A program made the translations under genes and the position numbers. From Macrotrachela quadricornifera (Eukaryota > Rotifera > Eurotatoria > Philodinida > Philodinidae): a DNA stretch of 64,000 nt. Shown here in pieces: positions 34,501 through 47,073 of this stretch (its first letter is position 1; each line of letters begins with the position of its first letter). The notes below the pieces were generated by a model. The model was given only the letters and a program-made list of their open reading frames with translations. It was not told where the DNA came from and ran no database searches. The stretch spans positions 62,001-126,000 of the forward strand of contig JAJEKB010021919.1 in the NCBI GenBank assembly GCA_022393335.1, written 5' to 3'.

Positions 34501-36330
34501 CAACTTCTCGGCCTACCAGATTATTATTTCGATGCTCAACAATTTATCGATGAATATATTTCAATTCATTCATCCGAAACTGTTCATACAATTTATCAAG
34601 TTGATCCTCTATCCAATATGAGTCAAACAGGAGAAATAATGATCGATACCGAGAAAAATGAACCTTATGATATTCGTTTGACAATTACCGATATTGATTA
34701 TGGTCTTATTGGTTTATATAATTTCTATCGAATGCAAATAATTAAACATAAAAGTAAAACAAATCTTTTTCTTTTATTTACACGTTGGGGAAGAATTGGT
34801 GATGGAGAAGGACAATATCAATTAACACCTTATTCAACATTTGATGAATGTCGAGATGAATTTTGTAAAGTCTTTCGAGAAAAAACAGGAAATTTATGGG
34901 CAAATACAGATCAATTTCAAACCAAACCAAAGAAATACACATTAATACAATTAAATCAACGTCAAGTACATAAATATACCAATGTTCCGATTGATTTTCA
35001 ACGTTTACAAAATAATAATCAACATCTACCATCGAAATTACAATCAACTAGTTACAAAACATTATTTAAAACATTTCTTAATCCTCAAACAATTCGAGTT
35101 AATCTATCTAAATCTCAATTAGATGTTGAATGGATGCCTATTTCTCAACTTCGACCAGAAATCCTTGAAAAAGCACGTGATATTTTAAGACAACTTAAAA
35201 TAGACATTCAAGAAAAAGATAAACTTAAATTAATAATTCAACAAAAAGAAACTCCGGCTGATACTACTGACAATACTCAAAAATCTGTCGAAATCGAAGA
35301 AAAAATTCAATTTAAACAAGTTCTTGATTCAATTTGTAAACTTACAAATGAATATTACACAATAATTCCATTAGAAGGTTATGGTGATGAGAAATTACCG
35401 ATGATTGAGAATGAAGCAGCTCTGAAAGCACACGAACAAAAACTCGATAATATTCTTGAATTAGAATTATCGTATAAAATTCTTCTAGCTGCTCAAGCGA
35501 ATTTAAATCAAATTTCACCATTAGATTATTTATATAAATCAATTAATTGTCAATTTGAAGCGATGAATCGAGATGATATCGATTCACAAATGATTTTACG
35601 TTATATTTGGACAAGTGCAAAAGAAATTAAAGTCGAACAAATATTTAAAATAGCTCGACCAAATGATGATCAATCCTCGTTTCAACAAAACCTGTCTAAT
35701 CATTATTTATTATGGCATGGAACGAATATTTGTAATTTAATTAGCATACTTACACGAGGTACGAATTTCAATTGACTGGATGAGGAGAAAAGTTTTTTTT
35801 CTGTAGGTCTTTTAGTCGCACCGTCATGTGCAACAGCTACTGGAAATTTATTTGGAAAGGTACGAGATACAATTTAAAATTTTATTTTTGTAGTCGGAGA
35901 TTTCTTCATAGGGAATTTATACAGCTGATGTCTTTGCTAAAAGTCTTCAATATTGTTCAGGTGTTAGTGAAGATGATGGTAATCGTTATTTTATGCTTCT
36001 TTGTGAAGTGGCATTGGGAACTTCACAAAAAGTCATTAATAATTCTAAAGACTTAAATGAACCATTGGATTTCAAAGTACATCAAAGTCGAAAAGCTCAT
36101 GGTCGTAGTATACCCGATCCACGGTATACTCTCACTCGAAATGATGGTTTGTTGTTTTCAAAAAGTTTTCTACTAAAATCTGAAATATTTTAGGTGTTCA
36201 AATACCATTGGGTCAATTGATTGACCGTACCGATTGTGATTATGGTTATCATCGATGTCAGTACAACGAATATATTGTCTTTGATGAATCACAAATCGCA
36301 CTTCGCTATCTTGTTCAATTCCGACAATAA
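28537..36330 (+). CDS. Giant ankyrin-WGR-PARP protein (PME-5/tankyrase-like), 18 exons
   Basis: I traced 18 exons: 28537-28635, 28684-28761, 28819-29290, 29342-29389, 29444-29561, 29609-29726, 29772-29935, 29984-30068, 30112-30219, 30279-30401, 30476-30553, 30605-30768, 30820-31051, 31105-33957, 34009-35758, 35807-35859, 35912-36146, 36194-36330. All introns are GT-AG, 43-74 nt, and the frame closes over 2304 residues. The N-terminus is basic (possible nuclear signal, KKTQRKKTTRTTR), followed by an acidic segment and, from about residue 310, many ankyrin repeats. A WGR domain (RWGRIGDGEG) sits near residue 1839, a helical PARP regulatory region at about 1930-2130, and a catalytic domain ends the protein with the H-Y-E triad H2150 (LWHGT), Y2184 (GIYTAD), E2285 (QYNEYIVF). 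The triad predicts poly(ADP-ribose) synthesis from NAD+. Order and size match nematode PME-5 better than vertebrate tankyrases, which have SAM and no WGR. A likely role is DNA-damage or scaffold signalling. Intron 9 is unusual (see findings). Confidence 0.9.
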
Positions 36331-37859
36331 GATTAGCCTTTTTTCGTATGAAAACAATAAATATCCTTTTATGACATTCTACCGACAGAGTGCAGAAAAA
36401 GAGATTTATGCTTTTTGTCCAATAAAATATCGATAAATAGTCGTACAGCAGTCAAACTTCGATAAAACTAAGATGCAACTCATCTGAATACAATCCGAAA
36501 CGGGGAAAAATTTTAAAATAACTTGAGATTCGGAATAACACATGCATGTTTCTGCATTTTTTATTGGTAGCCGATACCTTTGTACGTCAAACTTTTATTA
36601 AATCTGATTAAGGACAAATTTTCAATACTGAGCAATTTGAATCTGAGACATGTTGATTTTTGGATGCAATATATATTGAACTTGAATGTTGTAACTTCTG
36701 ATCAGACGGTCAGAAAAAGTGAGCTCGACAAGTAAACTCTAAATTTCGAGCTCACTTACGCATCCATATTTTACCATTAATTCGAAGTCCACATTTTATT
36801 GCTGGCCAGCAAATAATTAGTTAATTACTATTTAAGCAATAAACCTTAATCAAGCATAGTGCTAATTAAACACAGTACTCAACTAATTATCGCTAATTCA
36901 GATAGGTAGCCATTTACTTTCTATACAAGTATGGATCATACAACTAATAATTTTCTCGCTATACATGGAACTCATGTAGAAGCATCTAATGGCTATCTCG
37001 GAGTTCCTTTAGTAACTTTTTAAGGCCAATCTCCAAATGTTGTTTCATACTCTGCAATAGGAGAAAGAATTTCTCTTGGCTCAACCGTAGATCCTCAAAT
37101 TCTCTATTATGAGGATAATCTTGAATCCTTAAGTTGTCTAGTATGTGGGTGCCCTTAGCTCGTCAAGTATGATATTATCGGGGCACTCTTATTTCATCAC
37201 TAGGCGTGGCACTTTAACTTTGAAAACGCTTTAAACTTTAATTAATGTTTAAACTAAAACACTTTAAAACTTTACCTTTAATTCAAGTCGAAATTTTAAA
37301 CTAGGTAAGAACTATCTTAGGTCTTCAACTTTAATAGTATCTAAGTGTCTATTTGAAATTATTGATCGATTCGTCTGCATTTCCATTAGTCGACAAACTG
37401 GCCAATCAGATTGCAGAAACTTTTAACTCTCTTATTCACTTGGCAACTGTATGAGTCCCTATAAGGAATTTTATAGAGCACCATTAATAAGCGCAGATTG
37501 GTGCCAAGAACACTTTGCTGCAAACTGATATAAGAGAGTAAAGATATCCGGCAATGTGATTGGCTATAACAAAACAGTATCAGCCAATCAGATTTCGAAG
37601 CGTTTTTTTCTTTGTAAAGATAGGCATATCCATGAAATAAGCGAGTTACATTTTTCTGGCATCTACCTGATCAGTTTTTTGACTAAAAGAAAAGGGGACG
37701 CAGTGACGACTAGTAATTTCCAATAGATACTATAAAGCTTGAAGACATAAGGTAGTCCTTCTTAACTGATGTAAGGAAAGTTAGCAGCCAATTCGAGCAT
37801 TTTCCATAACGATTCGCCTCACAGCTTAAGCCACCTGCAAGAAATACAAAGCTCATTGC
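36331..37859. other. Intergenic, nothing recognised
   Basis: No supported gene. Short local inverted strings occur near 36720-36765 (gagctcgacaagt with cgagctcactt) only. Confidence 0.4.
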
Positions 37860-38208
37860 AGAGCTTCATGCTCTATCGGGTGATATATGACTTGCACACA
37901 TCATAACAACTATAATACCACTTTCACAATAAAAACTAAGCAAAATACCAGTATAGTGACTAATTAGAGAGGTATTCCCCTTGACGATTCGTTCAGTGAC
38001 ATAAGCCCTCGACGAGTCATATACCAATCGATGCAGATTTTCATACTCTATGGAATGGTATATAACTATCACACCTCATCATAGAGATAATGCCACTTAC
38101 ATACCTAAAGTTGTCGAAAGTACTAGTATAGTGACTAAATGAGATAAGTATTTCCAATGACGACTCGTTTAGGGACATAAGCCACCGATGAATTATACAC
38201 CAATCGAT
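37860..38208 (+). repeat. Tandem satellite, two units of about 175 bp
   Basis: Units 37860-38033 and 38034-38208 are direct copies sharing agtatagtgacta, gacataagcc and accaatcgatgca strings. A third partial unit follows to about 38240. The same family occurs inverted at 39350-39600. Confidence 0.75.
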
Positions 38209-38240
38209 GCAGAATTTTAAGCTCTATGGAATGATGAACA

Positions 38241-40554
38241 GGTTGTATGTGTTCAGTCATGTGCATCAGTGGTTTACTGTCAGGTATTATATACAAAAAA
38301 TTTTGTTTCTATTGTTTTGTTGATCAGAGTGAAATAAAGATTTCGTAAAATCGAAGTATAATTAACAAGCGTCGACTCGCAAAAAATGCGGATAACCTGG
38401 TAATTGCCACAAGTTTTTAATATACAGTGGAAGTAGTTGATTTTTCTTTTCGCACAACCTATAAGACTATCAATGGGTTAACAAGATTGAATAGTACAAA
38501 CCACGAATAGCGTTGTGCAAGGAAGTGCATAAAATACTATTCATTGAACTTGTTTCTCTACTATTTTTGCAAATGGGAAGGAAATTTGGTCTCTTGAGAC
38601 AAAACAAATAATGAAAAACAGGTATCAACTACAGTTAAACATCAAAATCATATACTGTGAATATGGTCTATAGTCAAAATTAGGCACCTCAAAAAAAATT
38701 AATATGTATAAAAAGTATTCCTTTTTTGACGCAAGCCAGAAGACCACACATGCCACCACTTACGAATGTGTCAACCATCATTCGAACGAAGAGGGTACAA
38801 AACGACTATAATAAATTCTAGTAATTCTTATCGCAGCAAAATATCAAACTTATCCAGAGCTCTAGAAATTCACTACATCTTGTTTACACTGCACGAAGCC
38901 CCATTCGCTGTATTACATCAGTCAAATCACTTCTACATCTTAATTCAAATAAAGAATTATTTTAATAATTTGATATACTTCAAAGAAACTTAACATAAGT
39001 ATCAGCTAAACCCGAACTCCCACATCTTACTTATGTCTCTGAAGCGTAGACCAACTCAACCATTTGCTGCGTTCATCGAATGTCTTCAGAAATTCACTCT
39101 CATTTTAAATCAAGAACTGCATTGCATATATCCGAAAACGTGAAGCACAAGACGTCAGTTTGCACCCACTGTCCGAGATAACAACTAGCTCCCGTCTCGT
39201 GACCCTTTAACGCATGATTGACGTACACTCTATTCATATGAAGAACTCGCGTGTACAGTAACCGTAGTTACGTTTTTCAAAAGAAATAGGACACTGCATT
39301 TCTAATAAACTCTTCAAGCCACATACCGTTCAAAAATGCGTGACATTGTCAACCAATTGATATATTACTCATCATGGCTTATGTCCTTCAATACATAGTC
39401 ATGACGAAACCCTATCGAAAAAAGTCATTATTCCAATACTTTACAAAATTTTACGAATCAAAGTGAGATTATATGTAAGATAAGTTGTGCAAATCATATA
39501 CCATTCGATAGAGCTTAGAATTCTACATCGATTGGTATATGATTCATCCGTGGCTTATGTACCTGAACGAATCGTCATGGGAAATAAGGTGCACCAAATG
39601 CAAAAATGGACTAAAAACTTTTTTTGAAAGGTTTTTATATGGTTAGATAGAGTTCATCGAGCTCTACAAAATTGAATATAAGAAAATGTTTCTAAAGCCT
39701 TTTTTAAAGTGAAAACACATCTTTTAAAAAATGCATTTTTCACTCTACAAACAATCACTCGTTTCTAAATAACTTGTTTTTTTCGGAATCTTTCTTTGGT
39801 TAAGGACATTTAATAATATGTTCATTAGATGCAGGATGAAAAACTGCGTCTAATGATATAAGTTTGATAATACTCGCATAAGACATTATAGAAAACTGAT
39901 TCATTCTAAAAATGTGTCCCACCCTAAAAATGATGAGTTTTCTATAAATTGATACCCGTCTACCAAAAAAGCTTCAACTCTCGATAGGTTCATGCGTTAC
40001 CCTACAATTTTATATCATTTTATTCGTCAGACCGTGGAGAAAAAAACTATGTATTGTTTTCTGTTTATGGCGTATTATAGAAAAGAACGGCCAATTTTCC
40101 GAAATATAATCAATATAAAAAAACAAAATTTTTCTATATTCAAGTATTCTTAATCGAGTATATTTTATTATTGAACATTAGGATTTAAAACGAATTTCTG
40201 ATTTGATAGAAACATTCTTTCATAGCTATTGGTAGTGATTTAATGCTTCATTAAGATCAGTCTTTTTGAAAACTATGACTTTCATAAATACTCGAATTGT
40301 TGCTATGCATGTAAGTAGAATACTAATGCTTTATATATATGCTATGTTATTTTACTGGTTATGCTCTTTTTGTCACAAGCATATTCTAGCGACATTCGTT
40401 TGGAATAATTGAGGAATGAATGTACATCCTTTCGATAACCAATATAATTTTCATAGTAAAAAATAGTATTGTTGAAAATAAAAGTATAGCTTTATTTCTT
40501 GTAACTATTAAATTCTATTTTTTGGATACATTAATAAACTCTTTCTCCTGATAA
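38241..40554. other. Intergenic apart from the inverted satellite
   Basis: No supported gene on either strand outside the satellite at 39350-39600. Confidence 0.4.
39350..39600 (-). repeat. Inverted satellite copies of the 37860 family
   Basis: Two units about 180 bp apart on the minus strand: accaattgatatattactca with tggcttatgt, and atcgattggtatatgattca with tggcttatgt. They are the complement of the units at 37860-38208, so the 1.1 kb between is flanked by inverted satellite blocks. Confidence 0.7.
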
Positions 40555-41718
40555 ATGCCTTACACGTCGAAACGACAAACTCAATGTTTAAATGCTATTA
40601 GACAAAGATGGTCTAATGAAAGTCGAGATCCAGATCCTTTATTTGATGAAAGTGTTTTTTCGATGGATATTAGTGATGAAGAAGAATTGGATACAACTTA
40701 TTTGAATTTTAAAGACATGATCAGGATTGGTGATTAAGCTGATCTATTTAAACTTTGTAAAAATGAGTGTAATATAAGATATTTAAGCGTTCTTATATAT
40801 ATGATTCTGCATCATTTTAATATATTATATCAAGAAACTAGTAAATTTCTTAAAAATATTGGTGGCTTAACTGCACAAGTAGCTTATAAATGGTCAATAC
40901 TATTTATGGATGGAAATTTTTATGATTTTATAATAGATGAACGAGGAGGGAAACAATATAATAGCTTTTACGATATCTATCTTGAACTTGAAGTAGAAGC
41001 AAAGTCATTCGTAGTTTTAGAATGCTAACAGAAAGCTGCGAGTGTTACAGTACAAGAACTTGCCAATTTTATTGACAAACAATTTTATGAAATTATTAAT
41101 ACTAATAAATTTGATATTCATCTTGTACGCTCTGTTGAGAGCTGTAGATTAGATTTAAGACGATGGGGAGCACATTTTGAAGCTAATACAAATCGATCCT
41201 ACTTTGACGGACAAGTTCGTCCTGATGTATTAGCTCATCGACATCAATTTATTCATCATTTTCTATCAAATAAAAGTAGTTATTATACAATTACTGACAC
41301 TGGCGATCCACAATGGAAGAAACCAACAGCATCTTCATGAACTATCCTTGTTTGTAAGACAAGTAATCTTAATATGATTTCTGTATTAGTTTTCGTCAAT
41401 ACCTGTTTAGATCATGATGAATCCACTTTTCGGAGTGGTGATATTCGTGCGAGATGTTGGTTGATTAATAATTCAGCTCCTTTCTTTAGCAAAGGACATG
41501 GGAGAGGTATTATGATTTCAGATTTTTTAGTAGCACATCCATCAGGATCTTTCTTCCAACTAAACGAAAAAGAATGGAAGATTGTAGTGAAAAACTTTCC
41601 TGATTTACTAGATGATACAAGTCTTCGTTATGAAGAACGTTCAGCTACACTCACAGCTCATTTAGGTAGAGATCCGTATTTCGACAACAACATAATTTTG
41701 TTACAATGGGTTACATGA
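40555..41718 (+). pseudogene. Truncated DDE-superfamily transposase with three in-frame stops
   Basis: One frame runs from the ATG at 40555 to 41718. It contains FLKNIGGLTAQVAYKWSILF, KAASVTVQELANFIDKQF, a HLVRSVESCRLDLRRWGA region, and after a 57-nt intron (41354-41410, in frame) the conserved HDESTF motif, APFFSKGHGRGIMISDFL, and DDTSLRYEERSATLTAHLG. This is the pattern of a DDE endonuclease family found in fungi, rotifers and other eukaryotes, where the HDE motif gives the first catalytic acid. Stops at 40735 (TAA), 41026 (TAA) and 41338 (TGA) kill the frame, with no frameshifts. The protein ends before the second catalytic acid, where a cggcccggcc-containing sequence begins. Family assignment is from memory of the motif pattern and is moderate. 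Confidence 0.6.
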
Positions 41719-41850
41719 ATTTCGGCCCAACAATTTTTTGTCCCAGCCATTTCGGCCCGGCCAAAATTCCGGTGATTTTTCGGTCTGGACCGAGAATCCG
41801 ATAGGAATCTCGGTTCCGTTTTTAAATAAATTTAATTAATTAATTATTAA

Positions 41851-41950
41851 TTAGTAATGTTCATAGTGCTGATCACCATGCCATACTGCTCAGCAAAATG
41901 AGTTTTAGAAAGTCATGGTGCTCAGCACTATGAACATTACTAATTAATAA
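41851..41950. mobile_element. Short MITE, near-perfect palindrome
   Basis: The left arm attaattagtaatgttcata plus tgctgatcaccatg is complemented on the right by catggtgctcagca plus tatgaacattactaattaat, differing at about one base. The loop is about 28 bp. Flanks are attaatt/aattaat repeats, so a TA-rich target duplication cannot be set exactly. Confidence 0.8.
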
Positions 41951-42299
41951 TAAGATTGAGTAATAATTTTTATAAATCTCTTGGATCATCAATTTAAACA
42001 TATGAACAAAAATATTAATAATAATCAAGGCGATGGTAGTCACCTATAGTATTTTAAATTATTTTTGCTTTTTTCTTTTCATATGCATCGTTCTAATTAA
42101 AGACAATTGTACATTCTTTTCTTTTCTGACGACTAAATGCACTTGAACAACAGAACGCAAGAATGGACCATACAATCTATGAACCAATATGTTTTTTTTT
42201 CAATCTTGACGTACAAGCGAGATACCAGGTTACTTATCGTGACAGCTAAAGACAGATAATCAGATAAGTCTTTTTTTTCGGAATATTATATGTATATAT

Positions 42300-42815
42300 C
42301 AACTAGCGGAAGTACCCGGCGTTGCTCGGGAAATCTCCATACTGGAAACCTACCATGTCAGAAAACGACAGCAGATGTATAGTGAACGTGCTTAAGGCCT
42401 TCTCTTCAATTATTACTACATATCCCGCCGTGCATACACTTACATTCATTCTTAAACTGGATAATTCGGCAAACAGTGTGGGGTGCAAGTGTCTTTCTCT
42501 TAACTCATACCTGTTGCCATACTTTATACCAAGACCTACTGCAAAAAAAAGTGACGCTAAGAGACAGATATTCTAACAATGACAGCAAACGCTCTGAAGT
42601 TTTTGAAAGATTGGTAAAAATTGCAATATATCATAAACTGTGTGAAATTTCACCTCAACCCTCTCGCCAATCATTCTGAGCCTCTCTCGATCTTTCTCAA
42701 GGCCTAAGAGTATGCCATGAAACGTTTGGCACCGCTAGCTCGTGCAGCGTCAAAATGCATAAAAAACAGACAGACAAACAGCCAGAAAACTTCTTCTTTA
42801 TATATATAGATTATG
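42300..42815 (+). repeat. Retroelement-like 3' segment (copy 1)
   Basis: Begins with ctagcggaagtacccggcg, then tgctcggg, and ends with acagacagacaaacagccag and ttcttctttatatatataga. A tail of acagacaaac plus a TATA-like repeat is common at the 3' end of invertebrate LINE-type elements. No reverse transcriptase is present. The assignment is tentative. Confidence 0.4.
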
Positions 42816-43029
42816 AGTTATGAGTAATGGAATTTTTGTCTCACTTGTTGCCTTCTTCCTTCGATGGTTATTTTCATTCATATAGTTGCTCTTCATGTTA
42901 CACATTCTGTCCGTGTTCTTGGAGTATCCTAAAGTGTCCTGCCTGCAACGGCAAAAGGCACAGGTTTTTATATACTTTCGTTCTTGAATTATTGAGGAAC
43001 AATTATACGTGCAAATTCTCTGGTACAGG

Positions 43030-43215
43030 CATTTACTATAGTAAATCCAAAAATAGGCGGGAAAAATCCCACTCAGGTGAAACTTTTGAGTCGAAAACCA
43101 TCCTATGACCTTCCTCTGAACCTAGAGAAGTATTGTGGAAAATTTGGTGACGCTAGCTTTTACCGGGATTGAGTTATAAGCGAACAGACAAACTTTCTTC
43201 TTTATATATATCGAT
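43030..43215 (+). repeat. Retroelement-like 3' segment (copy 2)
   Basis: Ends with gcgaacagacaaactttctt and ctttatatatatcga, like the tail at 42815, and contains gtgacgctagct like the first copy. It is a shorter or diverged copy of the same kind of sequence. Confidence 0.4.
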
Positions 43216-44660
43216 ATCAGAAAATTAGCTTGGCCCCGTTTCATATAAGAAAACGACAGGCGATATACTGTCAAATCCAGGGTGTGACACTGGGTCATTT
43301 TTTACTCTCTTTCGACCCTAGCATCTGAATTAAAAGATGATGTGCACTATTTCGAATTTCATCTATCTTTTGTTTTTGTAACTTCTATCAAATTTTCGGA
43401 AACTTTTAGTATCATTCCTATAAAAATCTCCAAAAAACTTTAGAAAACAGACTTTAAAAAATATGAGAAATCTGTGAGGTCCTTGTAATGTTGACTACAT
43501 TTTGCATCGGGCCATTCAATTTTTAATATAGTTTTTATGGCTAATGATAGATCATGACTAGATACAGTTTCTGGGAAAAAATCACGTTGGTACCACTGCG
43601 CCTTGTGGAATAACGAAAAGTCATCAAAATATGAAAAAAATTGAAATTCTAGATTTTTGATTAAAAATTTTAGTATTTTCATTAAAAAAAAATATTTTTT
43701 TCTTTTGAAACAAGATTATGAAATGAGCAAAATTGTAGAGCAAAAAAAGCTCTACAAAACTAAGTACGACAATAATTGTTATCATATTCTGATAAGGATG
43801 ATTTCCATATGATAGCTTAATGCTTGAAATATAAATATTCAATAATACCATTTTATAGTTCATATAGGAAAAATTTTTTAAATTGAATAGAAATCAATTT
43901 GATTTATACACCGGCAGATTCAACTTTTCAAGCTCTATAAAACCCTGTATTTTGTTTTTAAAAATGGAAAACTTGAGAAAAGCGGCGGGGTCCTTCATTC
44001 AAAAATTAAAAAGCTCTCAAAGTTGATCACTGTCTTATTTCGATTCTTCTATCTTGTCGTCATTTAAAAAGCTTTTCGATTAGCTTTCACGAAATGAATG
44101 TTGCTTTGCTGCTTCTTGCTTTGTTATCAATGCGTTTCCCTAATTTTGTCGCAGGCGAATCATTAATATCCGCATGTAAAATATTATAAAGATTATGGCA
44201 GACAGGTTAGTCAGACCTCAGAAAGTGGCAGACAAGTAGATTCGGTCGAAAAAAGGATTGAATTGCTCTGCGGACACTCGTGGATCTCCCAGGCTTAGGC
44301 AAAGTAGATCCGTTTGGATCGTAAGTCACGATCCTCACCAAACCATAAATAGGATGCCTGAAAGCAGACTCGTGAGTTACCACTACCATCTCTAAGACGA
44401 GCCCAAAAAATCATAAAAGTCGTATCCGAACAACAATGTAAAAGTGATGTACACACAGTTAAACATCAGCTTAAAAACGATTAGATATATTCTGAGGATA
44501 GGAACTATCAAGTTGTTGAATCACTCTTCAGACGCAACATCAAAAGTTAACAGTATAAGGTGCAAATAAGTGTTGAGGAGTTACAGAAATCATATCAAAA
44601 TAAGGTTGATAACGTTACAAATATGACTTGTTCGAAGCCATCCAAACGATCTAGACATCA
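43216..44660. other. Intergenic; segment 44200-44400 unassigned
   Basis: No gene is supported. 44200-44400 has somewhat higher G+C and no frame longer than 60 codons. The remaining sequence is AT-rich. Confidence 0.35.
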
Positions 44661-44667
44661 TAGCGTA

Positions 44668-44945
44668 ATAGGGTTTGAAAAGTTATGGGTATTATGCCTG
44701 AGATAATTTGTAAAGATCCTATATATTATGGTTGCAAAGAGCTGAAAAGTTGTCAGTACTGCGTATCCGATAACCTTTACAAGTCACATACATAGGAGTT
44801 GCAAAGCGTTCAAAAAGTTATGACTGTTATGTTCGAGAATACCTATAAGAATCGCAGATGTCAAGGTCGAGAAAAATTCGAAAAGTGTTAATTGTTATAT
44901 CCGAAGAAGCCTCACGAAGTCATTAGATATTATGGCCAAATATGG
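44668..44945 (+). repeat. Degenerate tandem repeat of about 68 bp
   Basis: Four units in a row begin with aaaagttatg, aaaagttgtc, aaaagttatg and aaaagtgtta, and each has a cc(t)gagaata-like string about 20 bp in. Similarity is clear in the phase but low in sequence. It is an old minisatellite. Confidence 0.55.
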
Positions 44946-46174
44946 TTCAAAAACTAGCAATAATATCGCTAATTAGTTGAGTACTTTCTTAATTATTTAC
45001 GAGCAATATATTATCTTAGTATGATAACTTTTAAAGTATAGAAGATGTTTTAGTGATAAAATGTCGATACAGTAAGTGAATTCGAATTTTCGAGTTTACC
45101 TCTCGAACTCCCTTTTTTTCTGACCTAAATTATATCAAACGAGTTTTTATCCCAAATGAAAAGAGCATGAAAGAATTCGAAGAAAAAACAGGACAAATTG
45201 ACCGATTGAAAACCGATTCCATTCTGATTCATCTGGTTTAATAGTCTACACAGAAAAGGAGCAAAACAGATATATCATGGCAAACTATAGACTCTAATTT
45301 GATTCGTTGATTTTTTTCTATATGAAGTGAACCATATTTCTTTGGCTATCATGTTTGATTCACTTCCTATGACCCCAAAATTCAAGATCTTAATCGTTAT
45401 TAAAAACAGTTACATTTATATCTTATTAAATATCTATTATATACTTACTACTAATAAAAAATGTTTATACTATATGTCTATAAAGATATAATTATTAAAA
45501 TATGCAGTGTGAAAAGCTCGACAATTTACATAAGACTGCTTCTTTTAAAATAAAAGCTATTAGATGATAAAAGCATGAAATCACCAAAAATAAATATTAT
45601 TTTCACACGATTGAAAGTTATCGCTTCAAAATTTTGTTCATTTTGAAAACAAAACGTGCAACTATAAAAAAAGCGGTCTTATGTAAGTTGTAGAACTTTT
45701 CACGGGATAGTCGTAAAAATGTCGAAAAAATAATATTCACATGAAAATGCTAGGTAAATGTTTTAGAGAGCCGTGAATAACAAAGAACATGCTTTATTCT
45801 ACGAGTTAGTGTTAACATTCTAACCATGATCAAATATTAATAAAAAAAAACATAATATCGTTCGCAAAGATTAACAATACGATGTTGAATAGCAATTGTT
45901 TTAGCTTGCTTTAGTCTATCCCTTAAAACTCCAGGAAACTGAGCATACGTATCGTGAAAACGTTTATCCTTTCCTTGCAAAAATTTTATGAATGACACAT
46001 ACACGAGGAAAAAACGACTAGATATGTACGAAGCAAAAATTAAATTTTTTATTTGGTTTTTATTATAAATTACTAAGTGCTCAAATGACACCCTTTAAGA
46101 AAATGTCATAATAAACGTGTAATTTTAGTAAAGATTTAGTTTTCTATTACTTTCTAACGGCATTACTATGCTTG
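44946..46174. other. Intergenic, nothing recognised
   Basis: AT-rich. No supported gene or repeat. Confidence 0.4.
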
Positions 46175-47073
46175 AGATAGTGAAATGACATATTTTACTA
46201 TGTTTCTTTCAAACTCAAAAATAGATGATGTTTATAAATGAATGGACAAACTTCCTACAAAACACATTTGCTTTCCATATTATTATGTTTTATTCCTTAC
46301 ACTTTGCTTTTACACGCAAATAATAATTCTATAGTCTATGCAACATTCAATTGTTGAAAAATGGGATCTGATATTTTCATACAGATTTGTAAAATATATT
46401 CCTTCGAAATCTAAGTTTATGACCTGTACTTAAATTTTATTAATATCACTTTGACATTTCATTTTTATCAAATTGGTACATACGTCACTTTTTTTCATAA
46501 AATAAATCAATTTGTGAATATATACTGTAATGATGACGTTATTCTCTTTCTATTTTATCTTTTATATAGTTTATCATTTTATTTTTAGTATGATAGTCAT
46601 GGATGATTAATCTCAATAAATGACTCAATTCTCTATTTGTTCTTTATCCATTTGTATGTATATATACCATGTGCACATTTTATTTTGTCATTCGTTCGGA
46701 TCTGTTCTGTACACATACTATTACCTGGGCATATTAATCGTTCTTCAATATCTTCTACACATAGAAGTTGATTTATTCATTTATTTTATTATTGAAAATT
46801 GATTAAATAATGTTTTCATCATCATGGTATTGTAATGTTTGTGGTCGTGGAAATGGTGGTAATCGATATCAATGTCAACAATGTCGAGGATGTGATACAT
46901 ATGATTTATGTGATAGATGTATAACTCGAGTACAATTTGTACATCCAAATCATAGATTTCAATTAGTACAAAGAGGAAGAAAAGGCATTTTTTCAAATTT
47001 GAATTCAAGATGGTTACCATATAACGATTCATAATCATAATAATCAACAATTGAATAAAATATTTTTTTAACA
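46175..47073 (+). repeat. Left arm of a palindromic duplication
   Basis: About 900 bp that recurs inverted at 48924-49786 with high identity (long identical blocks, a few short indels such as the missing ttcctacaaaacacatttgc in the right arm). It carries a ZZ zinc-finger ORF and an upstream 60-codon hydrophobic ORF. Both arms end at attgaataaaatattttttt. Confidence 0.88.
46810..47034 (+). CDS. Small ZZ-type zinc-finger protein, left copy
   Basis: A 74-residue open frame codes for little more than one zinc finger. The Cys/His ligands are the WYCNVCGRG pair, the YQCQQCRGC cluster, the DLCDRC pair and the HPNH pair. This is the ZZ pattern, which usually binds peptides such as histone tails or N-degrons. 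There are only 9 residues before the first Cys pair's loop and 25 after the final His. It may be a complete mini-protein or an exon left behind from a larger gene; I see no other exon. An inverted copy at 48961-49185 differs at six or seven residues, all outside the ligands. An upstream conserved 60-codon ORF (46620-46802) is hydrophobic and may be non-coding. Confidence 0.6.
   Translation: MFSSSWYCNVCGRGNGGNRYQCQQCRGCDTYDLCDRCITRVQFVHPNHRFQLVQRGRKGIFSNLNSRWLPYNDS

Noticed and set aside
37950..38208. Possible further hammerhead cores in the 175-bp satellite (ccgatga ... cgatgc)
   Set aside because: The invariant GAAA is replaced by GATG in every unit and the stems are not supported, so chance resemblance is more likely.
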